Below, piece after piece: positions 27,912 through 36,941 of a DNA stretch of 64,000 nt; positions within the stretch are counted from its first letter, which is position 1, and each line of letters starts with the position of its first letter. Source of the DNA: Schwartzia succinivorans DSM 10502 (lineage in GTDB: Bacteria; Bacillota; Negativicutes; Selenomonadales; Selenomonadaceae). Position numbers and translations under genes: made by a program. Where the stretch lies: the NCBI RefSeq assembly GCF_900129225.1, contig NZ_FQUG01000005.1:124001-188000 (forward strand), read 5' to 3'. The notes beneath the pieces were generated by a model. That model was not told the DNA's origin, did not search any database, and saw only the letters and a list, made by a program, of their open reading frames with translations.

Positions 27912-28175
27912 ATGAAGGATGACAGCGAAAAGAACGTAGAAAATCCGAAGAATCCATGGGAGAATTATGAGGAGCTGCGCAGAGTTGTCTGGGCAGCTTC
28001 AATTTTTTTCGGGCTTGGAATTTATCTTGCGACGACAGTCGGCGTATGCATCTGGCTCGGAATGAAATTTGATGAATTTTTCGGAACAGAGCCGAATGGA
28101 CTCCTGACGGGGATAGTCATGGGTTTCCCTGTGGCAATCTATTCGGTTTATAAAAAAATGAGAAGAAAAGAATAG
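27912..28175 (+). CDS. AtpZ/AtpI-family accessory protein of ATP synthase
   Basis: A small 87-residue membrane protein with two hydrophobic segments (about 27-50 and 58-78) separated by a short loop, matching the AtpZ-type (F_ATPase gene 1) family often found in front of bacterial atp operons. In other bacteria such proteins are linked to Mg2+/Ca2+ handling or c-ring assembly. It is followed by a gap that contains a separate promoter and then the classical subunit I gene. Confidence 0.8.
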   Translation: MKDDSEKNVENPKNPWENYEELRRVVWAASIFFGLGIYLATTVGVCIWLGMKFDEFFGTEPNGLLTGIVMGFPVAIYSVYKKMRRKE

Positions 28176-28182
28176 TTTTTCC

Positions 28183-28212
28183 TTGCGCTTACATATTTAT
28201 TCGCAGTATAAT
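28183..28212 (+). promoter_or_regulatory. Predicted promoter of the atp operon
   Basis: TTGCGC (28183-28188), an 18-bp spacer and a consensus TATAAT (28207-28212) lie 51 bp before the subunit I gene. They fall in an 88-bp gap that otherwise has no function. Confidence 0.6.
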
Positions 28213-28263
28213 AATGTCAAGTTGTGTTCAGTATTCATCTGAGGCTTAGGGCCGGGGAGGAAT

Positions 28264-28653
28264 ATGAAAAAATTCTTATCAGTTTATGGCCGGGGCGGCA
28301 TATGGATGATCCACCTCCTGGCAGTCTGCACGCTCATATTTTTCTTTGTTCTGCTTTTTCAGGGAAGAGGGGAACTTATAGGCGCGCTTTTTGTCGGGTA
28401 TTTTACGGCAGCCTTATGTTGTTGGACCATGACGAACCGCATGAGCGGGGCGGCTTTCGATGAGAAGAAGGCAGTCCGGCAGTTCAGGCGTGGACCGTTT
28501 ATTCGGTTCGGGTCGCTGGCAGCGATTCTGGCAATTATGGCAAAGATTTCATCATCAGCCTTCTTCGTCACTATCGTGGGCTACTTCCTGTTCATGTTTC
28601 TTGCGTTTGGATGTCTTATAGCATCCAGATTCCTGAAGTCTGGTGGGAATTGA
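28264..28653 (+). CDS. atpI: ATP synthase subunit I
   Basis: A 129-residue protein with four hydrophobic segments, typical of AtpI, an assembly factor for the c-ring. Identification rests mainly on topology, size and its place directly before atpB. ATG 28264 follows GGGGAGG. Confidence 0.75.
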   Translation: MKKFLSVYGRGGIWMIHLLAVCTLIFFFVLLFQGRGELIGALFVGYFTAALCCWTMTNRMSGAAFDEKKAVRQFRRGPFIRFGSLAAILAIMAKISSSAFFVTIVGYFLFMFLAFGCLIASRFLKSGGN

Positions 28654-28680
28654 TATTTTAAAAGCAAAGGAGGGGGGTTT

Positions 28681-29358
28681 ATGGACAAAATCGGTGTCCG
28701 CGAGGTCATAGAGATTGGCGGCTATACATTTAACGAGCATACCATTCTCATGACATGGCTTACGATGGCAATCGTAATCCTGGTCGCGGTACTGGCGACG
28801 CGGAATCTTAAAGAGGTTCCGACGGGATGGCAGAACGCAGTTGAGGCGATTGCGGAGCTTTGGGAGACCCAGGTCAAGAACATGATCGGCAAAGAAGGAC
28901 TTTTCCTTGTCCCGCTTTTCATGACATTGTTCCTGTATCTGATGATAGCCAACTGGCTTGGTCTGACTCCGGGGATGGAATCTCCGACAAACGATTTGAA
29001 CACGACGCTGAGTATGGCTATCCTGATGACATTCTTCGTCAATCACGGCGTTGGAATTGCGAAACAGGGAATCGGCCATCTGAAGCATTTCGTTGAGCCG
29101 TTTGCGCCGTTCATCATCGTAAATGTTATCGAAGAATTGTCGCGGCCGGCATCACTTGCCTTCCGTCTTTTCGGTAATATTCTGGCAGGTGAGGTTCTTA
29201 TCATCATCATCCTGGCTCTTGTGCCGGGTGTTGTGAACTGGCTGCCAAGTACACCGTGGGTGCTTTTCAGTATCTTCGTCGGCGTTGTACAGGCATACAT
29301 CTTTACGATGCTTTCAATCACGTACATTGCGCCGTCTGTCAAGAAGCATCACGACTGA
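28681..29358 (+). CDS. atpB: ATP synthase F0 subunit a
   Basis: The stator channel subunit, 225 residues with five to six membrane segments. The essential arginine lies in ASLAFRLFGNILAGEVLI, and the C-terminal ion-channel helix contains VQAYIFTMLSITYI. ATG 28681 follows AAAGGAGGGG. It works against the c-ring encoded by the next gene, whose ion site is atypical. Confidence 0.96.
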   Translation: MDKIGVREVIEIGGYTFNEHTILMTWLTMAIVILVAVLATRNLKEVPTGWQNAVEAIAELWETQVKNMIGKEGLFLVPLFMTLFLYLMIANWLGLTPGMESPTNDLNTTLSMAILMTFFVNHGVGIAKQGIGHLKHFVEPFAPFIIVNVIEELSRPASLAFRLFGNILAGEVLIIIILALVPGVVNWLPSTPWVLFSIFVGVVQAYIFTMLSITYIAPSVKKHHD

Positions 29359-29385
29359 TTTGATTTTAGCAAGCCGTGGCGGGCT

Positions 29386-29401
29386 GCGGTTTTAAAACCG
29401 C
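29386..29401 (+). promoter_or_regulatory. Intercistronic palindrome between atpB and atpE
   Basis: GCGGTTTTAAAACCGC is a perfect 16-bp palindrome in the 99-bp gap before atpE. The rest of the gap is very A/T-rich and ends in AAGGGAGG. It resembles the A/U-rich translation-enhancing leader of atpE known from E. coli, and may help to raise c-subunit output. Confidence 0.45.
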
Positions 29402-29457
29402 GAGATTCAGCCAATTATTTTAAAAATTTTTTATTTATTTAAGGGAGGATTTTTTCC

Positions 29458-29703
29458 ATGTCACCAGTTATTATGTCTCTTATCGCAGTTATGGTTATTA
29501 TGTGTGTTGCAGCTGCTATGGCTGTTTACGGCGATTCCAAGGTTCTCAGCCGTCTTATGGAAGGTATCACACGTCAGCCGGAAGCTAAAGATGCACTCTT
29601 CACGAACGCACTCGTTTCCTGCGGTCTTATCGAGTCCATGCCGATCATCGCAACTGTCGTTGTTCTTATCCTTATCTTCGCTAACCCGCTCCTCGCAAAA
29701 TAA
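29458..29703 (+). CDS. atpE: ATP synthase F0 subunit c with atypical two-carboxylate site
   Basis: An 81-residue two-helix proteolipid with the loop RQPEAK (39-44) and the ion-binding Glu59 followed by Ser60 (GLIESMPI). Counting from the loop, Asp26 occupies the place of Gln32 in the Ilyobacter tartaricus Na+ c subunit (33 residues before the key Glu in both). The first helix lacks the usual glycine ladder and instead reads AAAMAVYGDSKVLSRLMEG. A carboxylate at this position is known in the Fusobacterium nucleatum c-ring, which couples Na+. Ion specificity here is inferred, not shown. Confidence 0.95.
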   Translation: MSPVIMSLIAVMVIMCVAAAMAVYGDSKVLSRLMEGITRQPEAKDALFTNALVSCGLIESMPIIATVVVLILIFANPLLAK

Positions 29704-29717
29704 GCCAGAGTGAACAG

Positions 29718-29748
29718 AAAGGCGGCAGCTTTACGGCGGTCGCCTTTT
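29718..29748 (+). terminator. Attenuating hairpin between atpE and atpF
   Basis: AAAGGCG (29718-29724) pairs with CGCCTTT (29741-29747), followed by one more T only. It is too weak for full termination but well placed to reduce transcription, or block 3' decay, after atpE. Either would help to give the excess of c subunit over b. Confidence 0.5.
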
Positions 29749-29770
29749 CATAAGGTAAGGAGGTATAGGG

Positions 29771-30274
29771 ATGTTAGACATCAACTCTACATTTTTTGTG
29801 CAGATTTTGAACTTTCTCGTCCTCCTTCTGGTGCTCAAAAAGTTTGCCTGGGGACCGCTCCTCGCTACGCTTCATGCCCGTACGGAAAAGATTGAAAACA
29901 ATATCCGTATGGCAGATGAGGACCGCGCTCAGGCCGCAGAGATGAAGAAGGAATACGAAGCGAAGCTCGCAGACGCACGCAGCAAAGCTCAGGAAATCAT
30001 GGACGCTGCAAATCAGCGTGCAGCCGAGGACACAAAGGCTCAGAAGGAGTCCACGCGTCTTGAGGTTGAAAAGATGAAAGAGACAGCCAAGGCGCAGATC
30101 CAGATGGAGCGCGACGAGGCTGCAAAACAGATGAAGGGCCAGATGGTTTCTTTGTCTCTTGCCGCTGCTGCTAAGCTGATGGGCCGCAAAATGGACGATG
30201 CCGCTGACGAACAGCTCGTTGCGGAGTTCATCGATGGTCTCACGAAAGATAAGATCGGTGATTTGTCATGTTAA
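29771..30274 (+). CDS. atpF: ATP synthase F0 subunit b
   Basis: A 167-residue peripheral-stalk subunit with one N-terminal membrane helix (about 5-25) and a long charged Ala/Lys/Glu coiled coil (about 35-150). ATG 29771 follows AAGGAGG. It overlaps atpH by 7 bp, as is common in these operons. Confidence 0.95.
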   Translation: MLDINSTFFVQILNFLVLLLVLKKFAWGPLLATLHARTEKIENNIRMADEDRAQAAEMKKEYEAKLADARSKAQEIMDAANQRAAEDTKAQKESTRLEVEKMKETAKAQIQMERDEAAKQMKGQMVSLSLAAAAKLMGRKMDDAADEQLVAEFIDGLTKDKIGDLSC

Positions 30275-30810
30275 ATTTACAGCTTGCAAACAAGTACTCC
30301 CGGGCCATTTTCCTGCTCGCGCAGGAGGAGAATAAGCTGGACGAGTACGGCAAAGAGCTCAAACAGCTCAGTGCTGACATCGACAGCTTTCCGGAACTGA
30401 AAACATATCTGGCAAGCCCGATGATTCCCGTGCAGGCAAAAAAAGAAGTAGCCGCTAAAGCAGGCGCCGAGGAAGGCCTTTCACCAATGGTGCAGAATTT
30501 TTTCAGTCTGTTGGTAGAAAAGGGACGTTCCGAGCTTCTTGATGAAATCGTAAGTGAATATGAAAACTTTGCCAACGAGGCACAGGGCATTGTTGTCGCG
30601 GATGTTACCACGGCACGTGACCTTAACGGTTCTCAGACAGATAGACTTTCAAACAAGCTTGCGGAAATCACAGGAAAAACAATCAAGCTGCGTCCACATC
30701 TGGACCCGAAAATCATCGGCGGCGTTGTTGTCCGTATGGGCGACAAACGCATCGACGGCAGCCTGACAGGCAAATTGCAGGCTCTGCAGGCAGAGCTTTT
30801 AGCGGATTAA
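30268..30810 (+). CDS. atpH: ATP synthase F1 subunit delta
   Basis: A 180-residue stator subunit linking b to the top of F1. The helical N-terminal domain starts NKYSRAIFLLAQEE, and the C-terminal GGVVVRMGDKRIDGSL segment is typical of OSCP/delta proteins. Length is normal and the gene is translationally coupled to atpF. Confidence 0.95.
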   Translation: MLNLQLANKYSRAIFLLAQEENKLDEYGKELKQLSADIDSFPELKTYLASPMIPVQAKKEVAAKAGAEEGLSPMVQNFFSLLVEKGRSELLDEIVSEYENFANEAQGIVVADVTTARDLNGSQTDRLSNKLAEITGKTIKLRPHLDPKIIGGVVVRMGDKRIDGSLTGKLQALQAELLAD

Positions 30811-30837
30811 GTGTGAAATTGGGGTGACAGCTAAGTT

Positions 30838-32355
30838 ATGAAGATGAATCCGGAAGAGATAACAGCCATCATCAAAGACCAAATCAAAAATTATAACGTT
30901 GATTTGAGCGTTGATGATGTCGGTACTGTTATCGAAATCGGCGACGGCATTGCCCACATCCACGGCCTGCAGAAGGCTATGGCAGGCGAGCTGCTCGACT
31001 TCGGTAACGATATATTCGGCATGGTCCTCAACCTTGAGCAGGACAATGTCGGCGCCGTTGTTCTTGGTCGTGAGACTGAGATCATGGAAGGCGCAACAGT
31101 AAAACGTACGGGCAGAATCATGCAGGTGCCGGTTGGCGAAGCAATGATCGGCCGTGTCGTTGACGCACTGGGCCGTCCTATCGACGGCAAGGGACCTATC
31201 GCTACGACGGAATACCGTCCTATCGAGAACAAGGCTCCCGGTATTGCAGACAGAAAGTCGGTTCATGAGCCGCTGCAGACAGGTATCAAGTCCATTGATG
31301 CCCTGGTTCCTATCGGACGTGGACAGCGCGAATTGATTATCGGTGACCGCGGTACAGGTAAAACTGCTATCGCAGTTGATACGATTATCAATCAGCATGA
31401 CCAGAACTGTATCTGCGTATACGTTGCAATCGGCCAGAAGGCATCCACGGTTGCACGTGTCGTTCGTACTCTTGAAGAGCACGATGCAATGAAATATACG
31501 ATTGTCGTTGCTGCTACAGCATCCGACAGCGCACCGCTCCAGTACCTGGCTCCGTACTCCGGCGTTTCCATCGCTGAGTACTTCATGTACAAAGGCGGCC
31601 ACTGCCTCTGCGTATACGACGATCTTACAAAGCACGCGGCTGCATACCGCGCAATGTCCCTGCTGCTCCGTCGTCCGCCAGGACGTGAAGCATATCCGGG
31701 CGATGTTTTCTATTTGCACTCCCGTCTTCTCGAGCGTGCAGCAAAACTTTCCGACGACCTCGGCGCAGGTTCGATTACGGCTCTGCCTATCATCGAGACA
31801 CTCGCAGGCGATGTCGGCGGTTACATTCCGACGAACGTTATCTCCATCACAGATGGTCAGATCATGCTCGAAACGGAAATGTTCTACTCCGGTATCCGTC
31901 CGGCCGTCAACGTCGGTCTGTCGGTATCCCGTGTCGGCGGCTCGGCTCAGATCAAGGCTATGAAGCAGGTCGCAGGTACTCTCCGTCTGGATTTGGCTCA
32001 GTACCGCGAACTCGCGGCATTTGCTCAGTTCGGCTCCGACCTCGACAAAGCTACGAAAGATCAGCTCGACCGCGGTGCCCGTATGGTCGAGACACTGAAA
32101 CAGTCACAGTATTCACCGCTTGTTGTCCAGGATCAGGTCATGATTCTTTACACGGCAGTCCACGGCTTCCTTTCCGACATTCCTGTCGACAAGGTTGTTA
32201 CGTTCCAGAAGGACTTCCTCAAGTTCGTTAAATCGAATCATCCGGAAATCGGCAACAAGATTGCGGAGCAGAAGAAGCTCGACGATGCTCTCGAGGCATC
32301 GCTTAAAGCTGCCATTGAGGAGTTCAAGGAAACTGTTACTTACAAGATGGCATGA
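30838..32355 (+). CDS. atpA: ATP synthase F1 subunit alpha
   Basis: A 505-residue nucleotide-binding subunit. Walker [12 protein letters not shown] (about 169-179), the arginine-finger-containing segment [19 protein letters not shown], and the N-terminal beta barrel with [18 protein letters not shown] are all visible. It lies 27 bp after atpH. Confidence 0.98.
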   Translation: MKMNPEEITAIIKDQIKNYNVDLSVDDVGTVIEIGDGIAHIHGLQKAMAGELLDFGNDIFGMVLNLEQDNVGAVVLGRETEIMEGATVKRTGRIMQVPVGEAMIGRVVDALGRPIDGKGPIATTEYRPIENKAPGIADRKSVHEPLQTGIKSIDALVPIGRGQRELIIGDRGTGKTAIAVDTIINQHDQNCICVYVAIGQKASTVARVVRTLEEHDAMKYTIVVAATASDSAPLQYLAPYSGVSIAEYFMYKGGHCLCVYDDLTKHAAAYRAMSLLLRRPPGREAYPGDVFYLHSRLLERAAKLSDDLGAGSITALPIIETLAGDVGGYIPTNVISITDGQIMLETEMFYSGIRPAVNVGLSVSRVGGSAQIKAMKQVAGTLRLDLAQYRELAAFAQFGSDLDKATKDQLDRGARMVETLKQSQYSPLVVQDQVMILYTAVHGFLSDIPVDKVVTFQKDFLKFVKSNHPEIGNKIAEQKKLDDALEASLKAAIEEFKETVTYKMA

Positions 32356-32370
32356 CGCGAGGTGATTTAA

Positions 32371-33297
32371 TTGGCTAGTTTACAGGACATACGCCGGCGA
32401 ATCAAAAGCGTAAAAAGCATCCAGCAAATCACCAAAGCAATGAAGATGGTTGCCGCTGCACGTCTGCGTCGTGCGCAGATGGCTGCGATAGCCAATAAAC
32501 CGTATGCGAACAAGATGGCCGAAGTGGTCGAGAGCGTAGCGGCTAATGTTGGAGATTTCAAGCATCCTTTGCTCGAATCGCATCCGGGCGGCAAGGAGCT
32601 TTTCCTTATCGTCGCATCGGATAAAGGTCTTGCGGGCGCTTACGCCAGCAATGTTTTCAAAGAAGCGGTTTCCCATATTCCCGACAAGTCTGCGGCAGAT
32701 TTAATCACAATCGGACGCAAGACGGAGGAACACTTCAGAAACCGTAACTACAACATCGTCAAGTCTTATATGGGCATCAGTGAACGTCCGACGTTTGATG
32801 ATGCGAAAGCAATCGCGAAGGACATCACGGAGCGTTATGAATCCGGAGAGTACAGCGTCGTACATATCGTTTATACACGTTTTGTTTCGGCAATCAGCTC
32901 TGTTCCGGAAACATTCCAGCTTCTCCCGTTCGAGGGACTTGTAGGCGATAATACAAAGGCAGAAGAGAACAGCGAAGAGGAGAACTTCGGTGAGGAGAGT
33001 CTGTTGGATTCCAAGTCGGACGACGACTATATGGATGACGACAAGTATATCTTCGAGCCGAATGCCGAAGAGGTTCTCGGATACCTGCTGCCGCAGTATC
33101 TTGTTACAATGATTTACGCGGCGCAGCTGCAGGCCGCAGCCAGTGAGCTCTCATCGCGTATGACGGCTATGAGCAATGCTACCGACAACGCTGAAGAGCT
33201 GAATAAGAAGCTCGACTTGCAGTATAACAAAGTACGTCAGGCGAACATTACCCGCGAGATTTCGGAAATCGTGGGCGGTGCTGAAGCCTTGAAGTAA
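32371..33297 (+). CDS. atpG: ATP synthase F1 subunit gamma with acidic insertion
   Basis: A 308-residue central-stalk subunit, longer than the usual 280-295. Both conserved coiled-coil ends are present: N-terminal IRRRIKSVKSIQQITKAMKM and C-terminal YNKVRQANITREISEIVGGA. Residues about 192-226 form a very acidic, Ser-rich insertion (for example EENSEEENFGEE and KSDDDYMDDDK) just before the conserved YIFEPN. The start is TTG 32371 after GAGGTGA. Confidence 0.96.
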   Translation: MASLQDIRRRIKSVKSIQQITKAMKMVAAARLRRAQMAAIANKPYANKMAEVVESVAANVGDFKHPLLESHPGGKELFLIVASDKGLAGAYASNVFKEAVSHIPDKSAADLITIGRKTEEHFRNRNYNIVKSYMGISERPTFDDAKAIAKDITERYESGEYSVVHIVYTRFVSAISSVPETFQLLPFEGLVGDNTKAEENSEEENFGEESLLDSKSDDDYMDDDKYIFEPNAEEVLGYLLPQYLVTMIYAAQLQAAASELSSRMTAMSNATDNAEELNKKLDLQYNKVRQANITREISEIVGGAEALK

Positions 33298-34722
<1,425 letters not shown>

Positions 34723-34725
34723 TCT

Positions 34726-35148
34726 ATGCCGACAATCAAGCTGGAGGTCGTTTCCCCTGACGCAATGGTTTATCAGGCGGATATCTCTATGCTCATTGTC
34801 CGTTCTATCGACGGCGAGCTCGGCATTTTGCCGCACCACGCTCCGATGATTGCAGGACTGCTCCCGTGTGCTATGCGGGTGAAGCTTGAGGATCATGAAG
34901 AGCTGATTGCTGTCGCTGGCGGCTTCATGGAGGTTCAGCCGGATAAGATTACGGTACTCGCGTCTGCTGCAGAGACAGCGATCCAGATTGATCCGATTCG
35001 TGCACAGAAGGCTTACGACCGCGCTAAAAAGCGTATCGAAGAATTCAACAGTGCACCGTCGAAGCATCAGGATATCGACATGAACCGTGCCCATCTTGCT
35101 CTTGAACGTGCTGCTGCACGTCTCAAGGCTGTTTCCGGAAAACGATAA
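34726..35148 (+). CDS. atpC: ATP synthase F1 subunit epsilon
   Basis: A 140-residue subunit with an N-terminal beta sandwich (GELGILPHHAPMIAGL is the family landmark) and a C-terminal two-helix regulatory domain rich in Ala, Arg and Lys. It ends the operon; a strong terminator follows. Confidence 0.96.
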   Translation: MPTIKLEVVSPDAMVYQADISMLIVRSIDGELGILPHHAPMIAGLLPCAMRVKLEDHEELIAVAGGFMEVQPDKITVLASAAETAIQIDPIRAQKAYDRAKKRIEEFNSAPSKHQDIDMNRAHLALERAAARLKAVSGKR

Positions 35149-35153
35149 AAATC

Positions 35154-35184
35154 AAAAGAGACTCCTTATGGGGTCTCTTTTTTT
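35154..35184 (+). terminator. Terminator of the atp operon
   Basis: GAGACTCC (35158-35165) pairs with GGGGTCTC (35170-35177), with one G-T pair, around TTAT. It has an A-run before and seven T after. Confidence 0.9.
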
Positions 35185-35210
35185 GTGCGAATTGTGCCTA
35201 AATAAAATCA

Positions 35211-35285
35211 TTGCAAAATCGATTACATTATGTCACAATGAAATTAGGATAGGAGGATTGTATGGATACGGTCTCTATCTTGTGA
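35211..35285 (+). promoter_or_regulatory. Promoter and 7-codon upstream ORF before an unknown gene
   Basis: TTGCAA (35211-35216), 17 bp and CACAAT (35234-35239) form a possible promoter. Downstream, AGGAGG (35251-35256) is well placed for ATG 35262, which opens the very short frame MDTVSIL ending at TGA 35283-35285. A GGCCG...CGGCC hairpin follows at about 35292-35315. A leader-peptide role is possible but unproven. Confidence 0.35.
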
Positions 35286-35396
35286 AGAAATGGCCGGAGC
35301 GCCCGATTCGGCCGGGTTTTGAAAGCGATGATTTATTATCAGAGTTTTCGGAGGGGAGCAGTTCTTTTCGGCTGCTTTCAAAAGGAGGAATGTTAC

Positions 35397-36083
35397 ATGG
35401 ATGTATCGACTATTGCAAAAGTACAGGGCGGAATCAGCGGTTACGCGAAGAATGTAAAGGGTTCGGAGAAACCTAAGGATGCTGAAAATGTAAAGGACGC
35501 GGCTGCTGAAAAACATGCTTATGACGTTAATCTTTCCGAAGAAGGAAAAGCGGCACAGGCAGGAAAAACTCATGGAGATGCTGTAAAGGGACTTACTCCT
35601 GATCAGGTCGAAATGCTTCAGGATGGAATCCAGAAGAGTTATGATTTGATGATTAAGACTCTTACAGCGCAGAACACAAAGCTTCAGGCTTGGCTCAGCC
35701 AGGGCGACGGCAAGCTTAATTTTGACGGTGTGCTTATTGACACTTCAAGATTTGCACTGCCTCCTGTAGGCACAACGCCGGAAGAGGCTGCGGCGGCAAT
35801 CGCACCGGGCGGAGAGTACTCTGTTGAAAAGGTTGCAGACCGTATTATGGGACTTGCACAGGCATTTGCAGGTGAAGATCCCGAAAAACTCAAACAAATG
35901 CAGGATGCTATTGAGGAAGGCTTCCGTCAGGCAGGCGTAGAGTTCAAGGACGCAACGGGTGCCAAGGAAATGCCGGATATCACAAAGCAGACACATGACG
36001 AGATTACGCGCCGCTTCGATGAGCTTTACAAGAAGATTGCGGAAGCCAACAGCGGTATCCAGGCTGCTGAGGAAGAGGAGTAA
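35397..36083 (+). CDS. Conserved-looking protein of unknown function
   Basis: A 228-residue protein from ATG 35397, chosen because AAAGGAGG lies 9 bp before it; an in-frame start at 35319 has none. There is no signal peptide or membrane segment. The N-terminal region (VSTIAKVQGGISGYAKNV) is followed by a Lys/Asp/Ala-rich linker, NLSEEGKAAQ, and an alpha-helical body with QKSYDLMIKTLTAQNTKLQ. The start resembles small proteins linked to flagella or surface structures in Negativicutes, but I do not recognise a defined family. It is monocistronic between two terminators. Confidence 0.7.
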   Translation: MDVSTIAKVQGGISGYAKNVKGSEKPKDAENVKDAAAEKHAYDVNLSEEGKAAQAGKTHGDAVKGLTPDQVEMLQDGIQKSYDLMIKTLTAQNTKLQAWLSQGDGKLNFDGVLIDTSRFALPPVGTTPEEAAAAIAPGGEYSVEKVADRIMGLAQAFAGEDPEKLKQMQDAIEEGFRQAGVEFKDATGAKEMPDITKQTHDEITRRFDELYKKIAEANSGIQAAEEEE

Positions 36084-36126
36084 CTCGGAAATAAGGACGC
36101 GGGCGGTCCGATATATACAGGCAATT

Positions 36127-36157
36127 AAAAGAGCCACGCAGCTGCGTGGCTCTTCGT
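36127..36157. terminator. Bidirectional terminator between convergent genes
   Basis: A perfect 26-bp palindrome AAGAGCCACGCAG / CTGCGTGGCTCTT (36129-36154) lies between two convergent genes. The A-run on its left gives a T-run for the minus-strand gene; the plus-strand side is only TCTTCGT. Confidence 0.85.
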
Positions 36158-36182
36158 GTGTCTTAACGTGTATTTCAGCGGT

Positions 36183-36764
36183 TCAGTACTCCGGCATCAG
36201 CTTGCCGCCGCCCGGGAGGTCATATGTCATGCCGCCGAGGATTGTGCTGGCGTTTTTCTGATAATAGATGTTATGACCGTTGCTCTGGATGTTCCTGAAG
36301 GCCAGGTCTTCATCACTGAAGCTCATGATATGGGAATCATCAGTGAGAATCCACTGAGCATCTTTTGCAAGCGTAAGCGTGACGCTTTTCGCTGTGTTAT
36401 CGGTGTTGACCGCGCCGGTCATGTGAGCACCGTTTTCAAGCTTCAGCTTCAGCGTGCTCTGGTTGTCGATAAAAATGTCCGCTCTGAAATCGGTATTGGT
36501 ATACATGACAGCATCCTTGCCGCCGAGGACGAAGACCTCCGAATCCTGATTATCGGATGAGGTGCTTCTTGGCAGCGCCGATGGAGCCGCAGAAGATGTT
36601 GTCTTTGTGATTTCATTATCAAATCCCGATGCTGAGGCTTCTGATGGGCTGTAGGAAAGCTGAGTGCCATAGGAAGCCGCGTGTGCGGCGGAGATAAAAG
36701 GGAAAGCTGCGGCCATGGACATAAGAAGGCCGGCGGCAATTGTTCTGCAGGGTTTACGTTTCAT
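36183..36764 (-). CDS. Secreted beta-strand-rich protein of unknown function
   Basis: A 193-residue protein with a signal peptide (about 1-29, ending AHA), a Ser/Thr-rich segment (about 35-75), and a repetitive beta-strand region (NQSTLKLKLENGAHMTGAV and DAQWILTDDSHI). These short strand-turn repeats resemble one or two coils of an autotransporter-type beta helix. It has no barrel domain, so it is either a free secreted protein or a fragment of a larger adhesin. The start follows GGAAGGAG on the minus strand. Confidence 0.7.
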   Translation of the reverse strand: MKRKPCRTIAAGLLMSMAAAFPFISAAHAASYGTQLSYSPSEASASGFDNEITKTTSSAAPSALPRSTSSDNQDSEVFVLGGKDAVMYTNTDFRADIFIDNQSTLKLKLENGAHMTGAVNTDNTAKSVTLTLAKDAQWILTDDSHIMSFSDEDLAFRNIQSNGHNIYYQKNASTILGGMTYDLPGGGKLMPEY

Positions 36765-36872
36765 AAAAATTCTCCTTCCAGAGGATTGAAGCCTTGCGAA
36801 GATTAGCTTTACAAAACTCCGATTATGCTTTGTAAAGTTTAATAAAGTTTCATGGAAAAATTGTGGAAAAAA

Positions 36873-36936
36873 ACTCTCCTTCCGTCACGCTGCGCGTGCC
36901 ACCTTCCTCGGAGAGGAAGGCTGACGGGGGGAGAGT
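36873..36936 (-). repeat. Structured palindromic repeat, family B copy
   Basis: Outer arms ACTCTCC..CCGTCA and TGACGG..GGAGAGT enclose two hairpins, CACGC/GCGTG and CCTTCCTC/GAGGAAGG, a three-way-junction shape. On the minus strand the order is CCTTCCTC-loop-GAGGAAGG-TGG-second hairpin-GGAAGGAG. The same order is found at 44965-45010 and at both ends of 62878-63017. Confidence 0.8.
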
Positions 36937-36941
36937 ATGGG

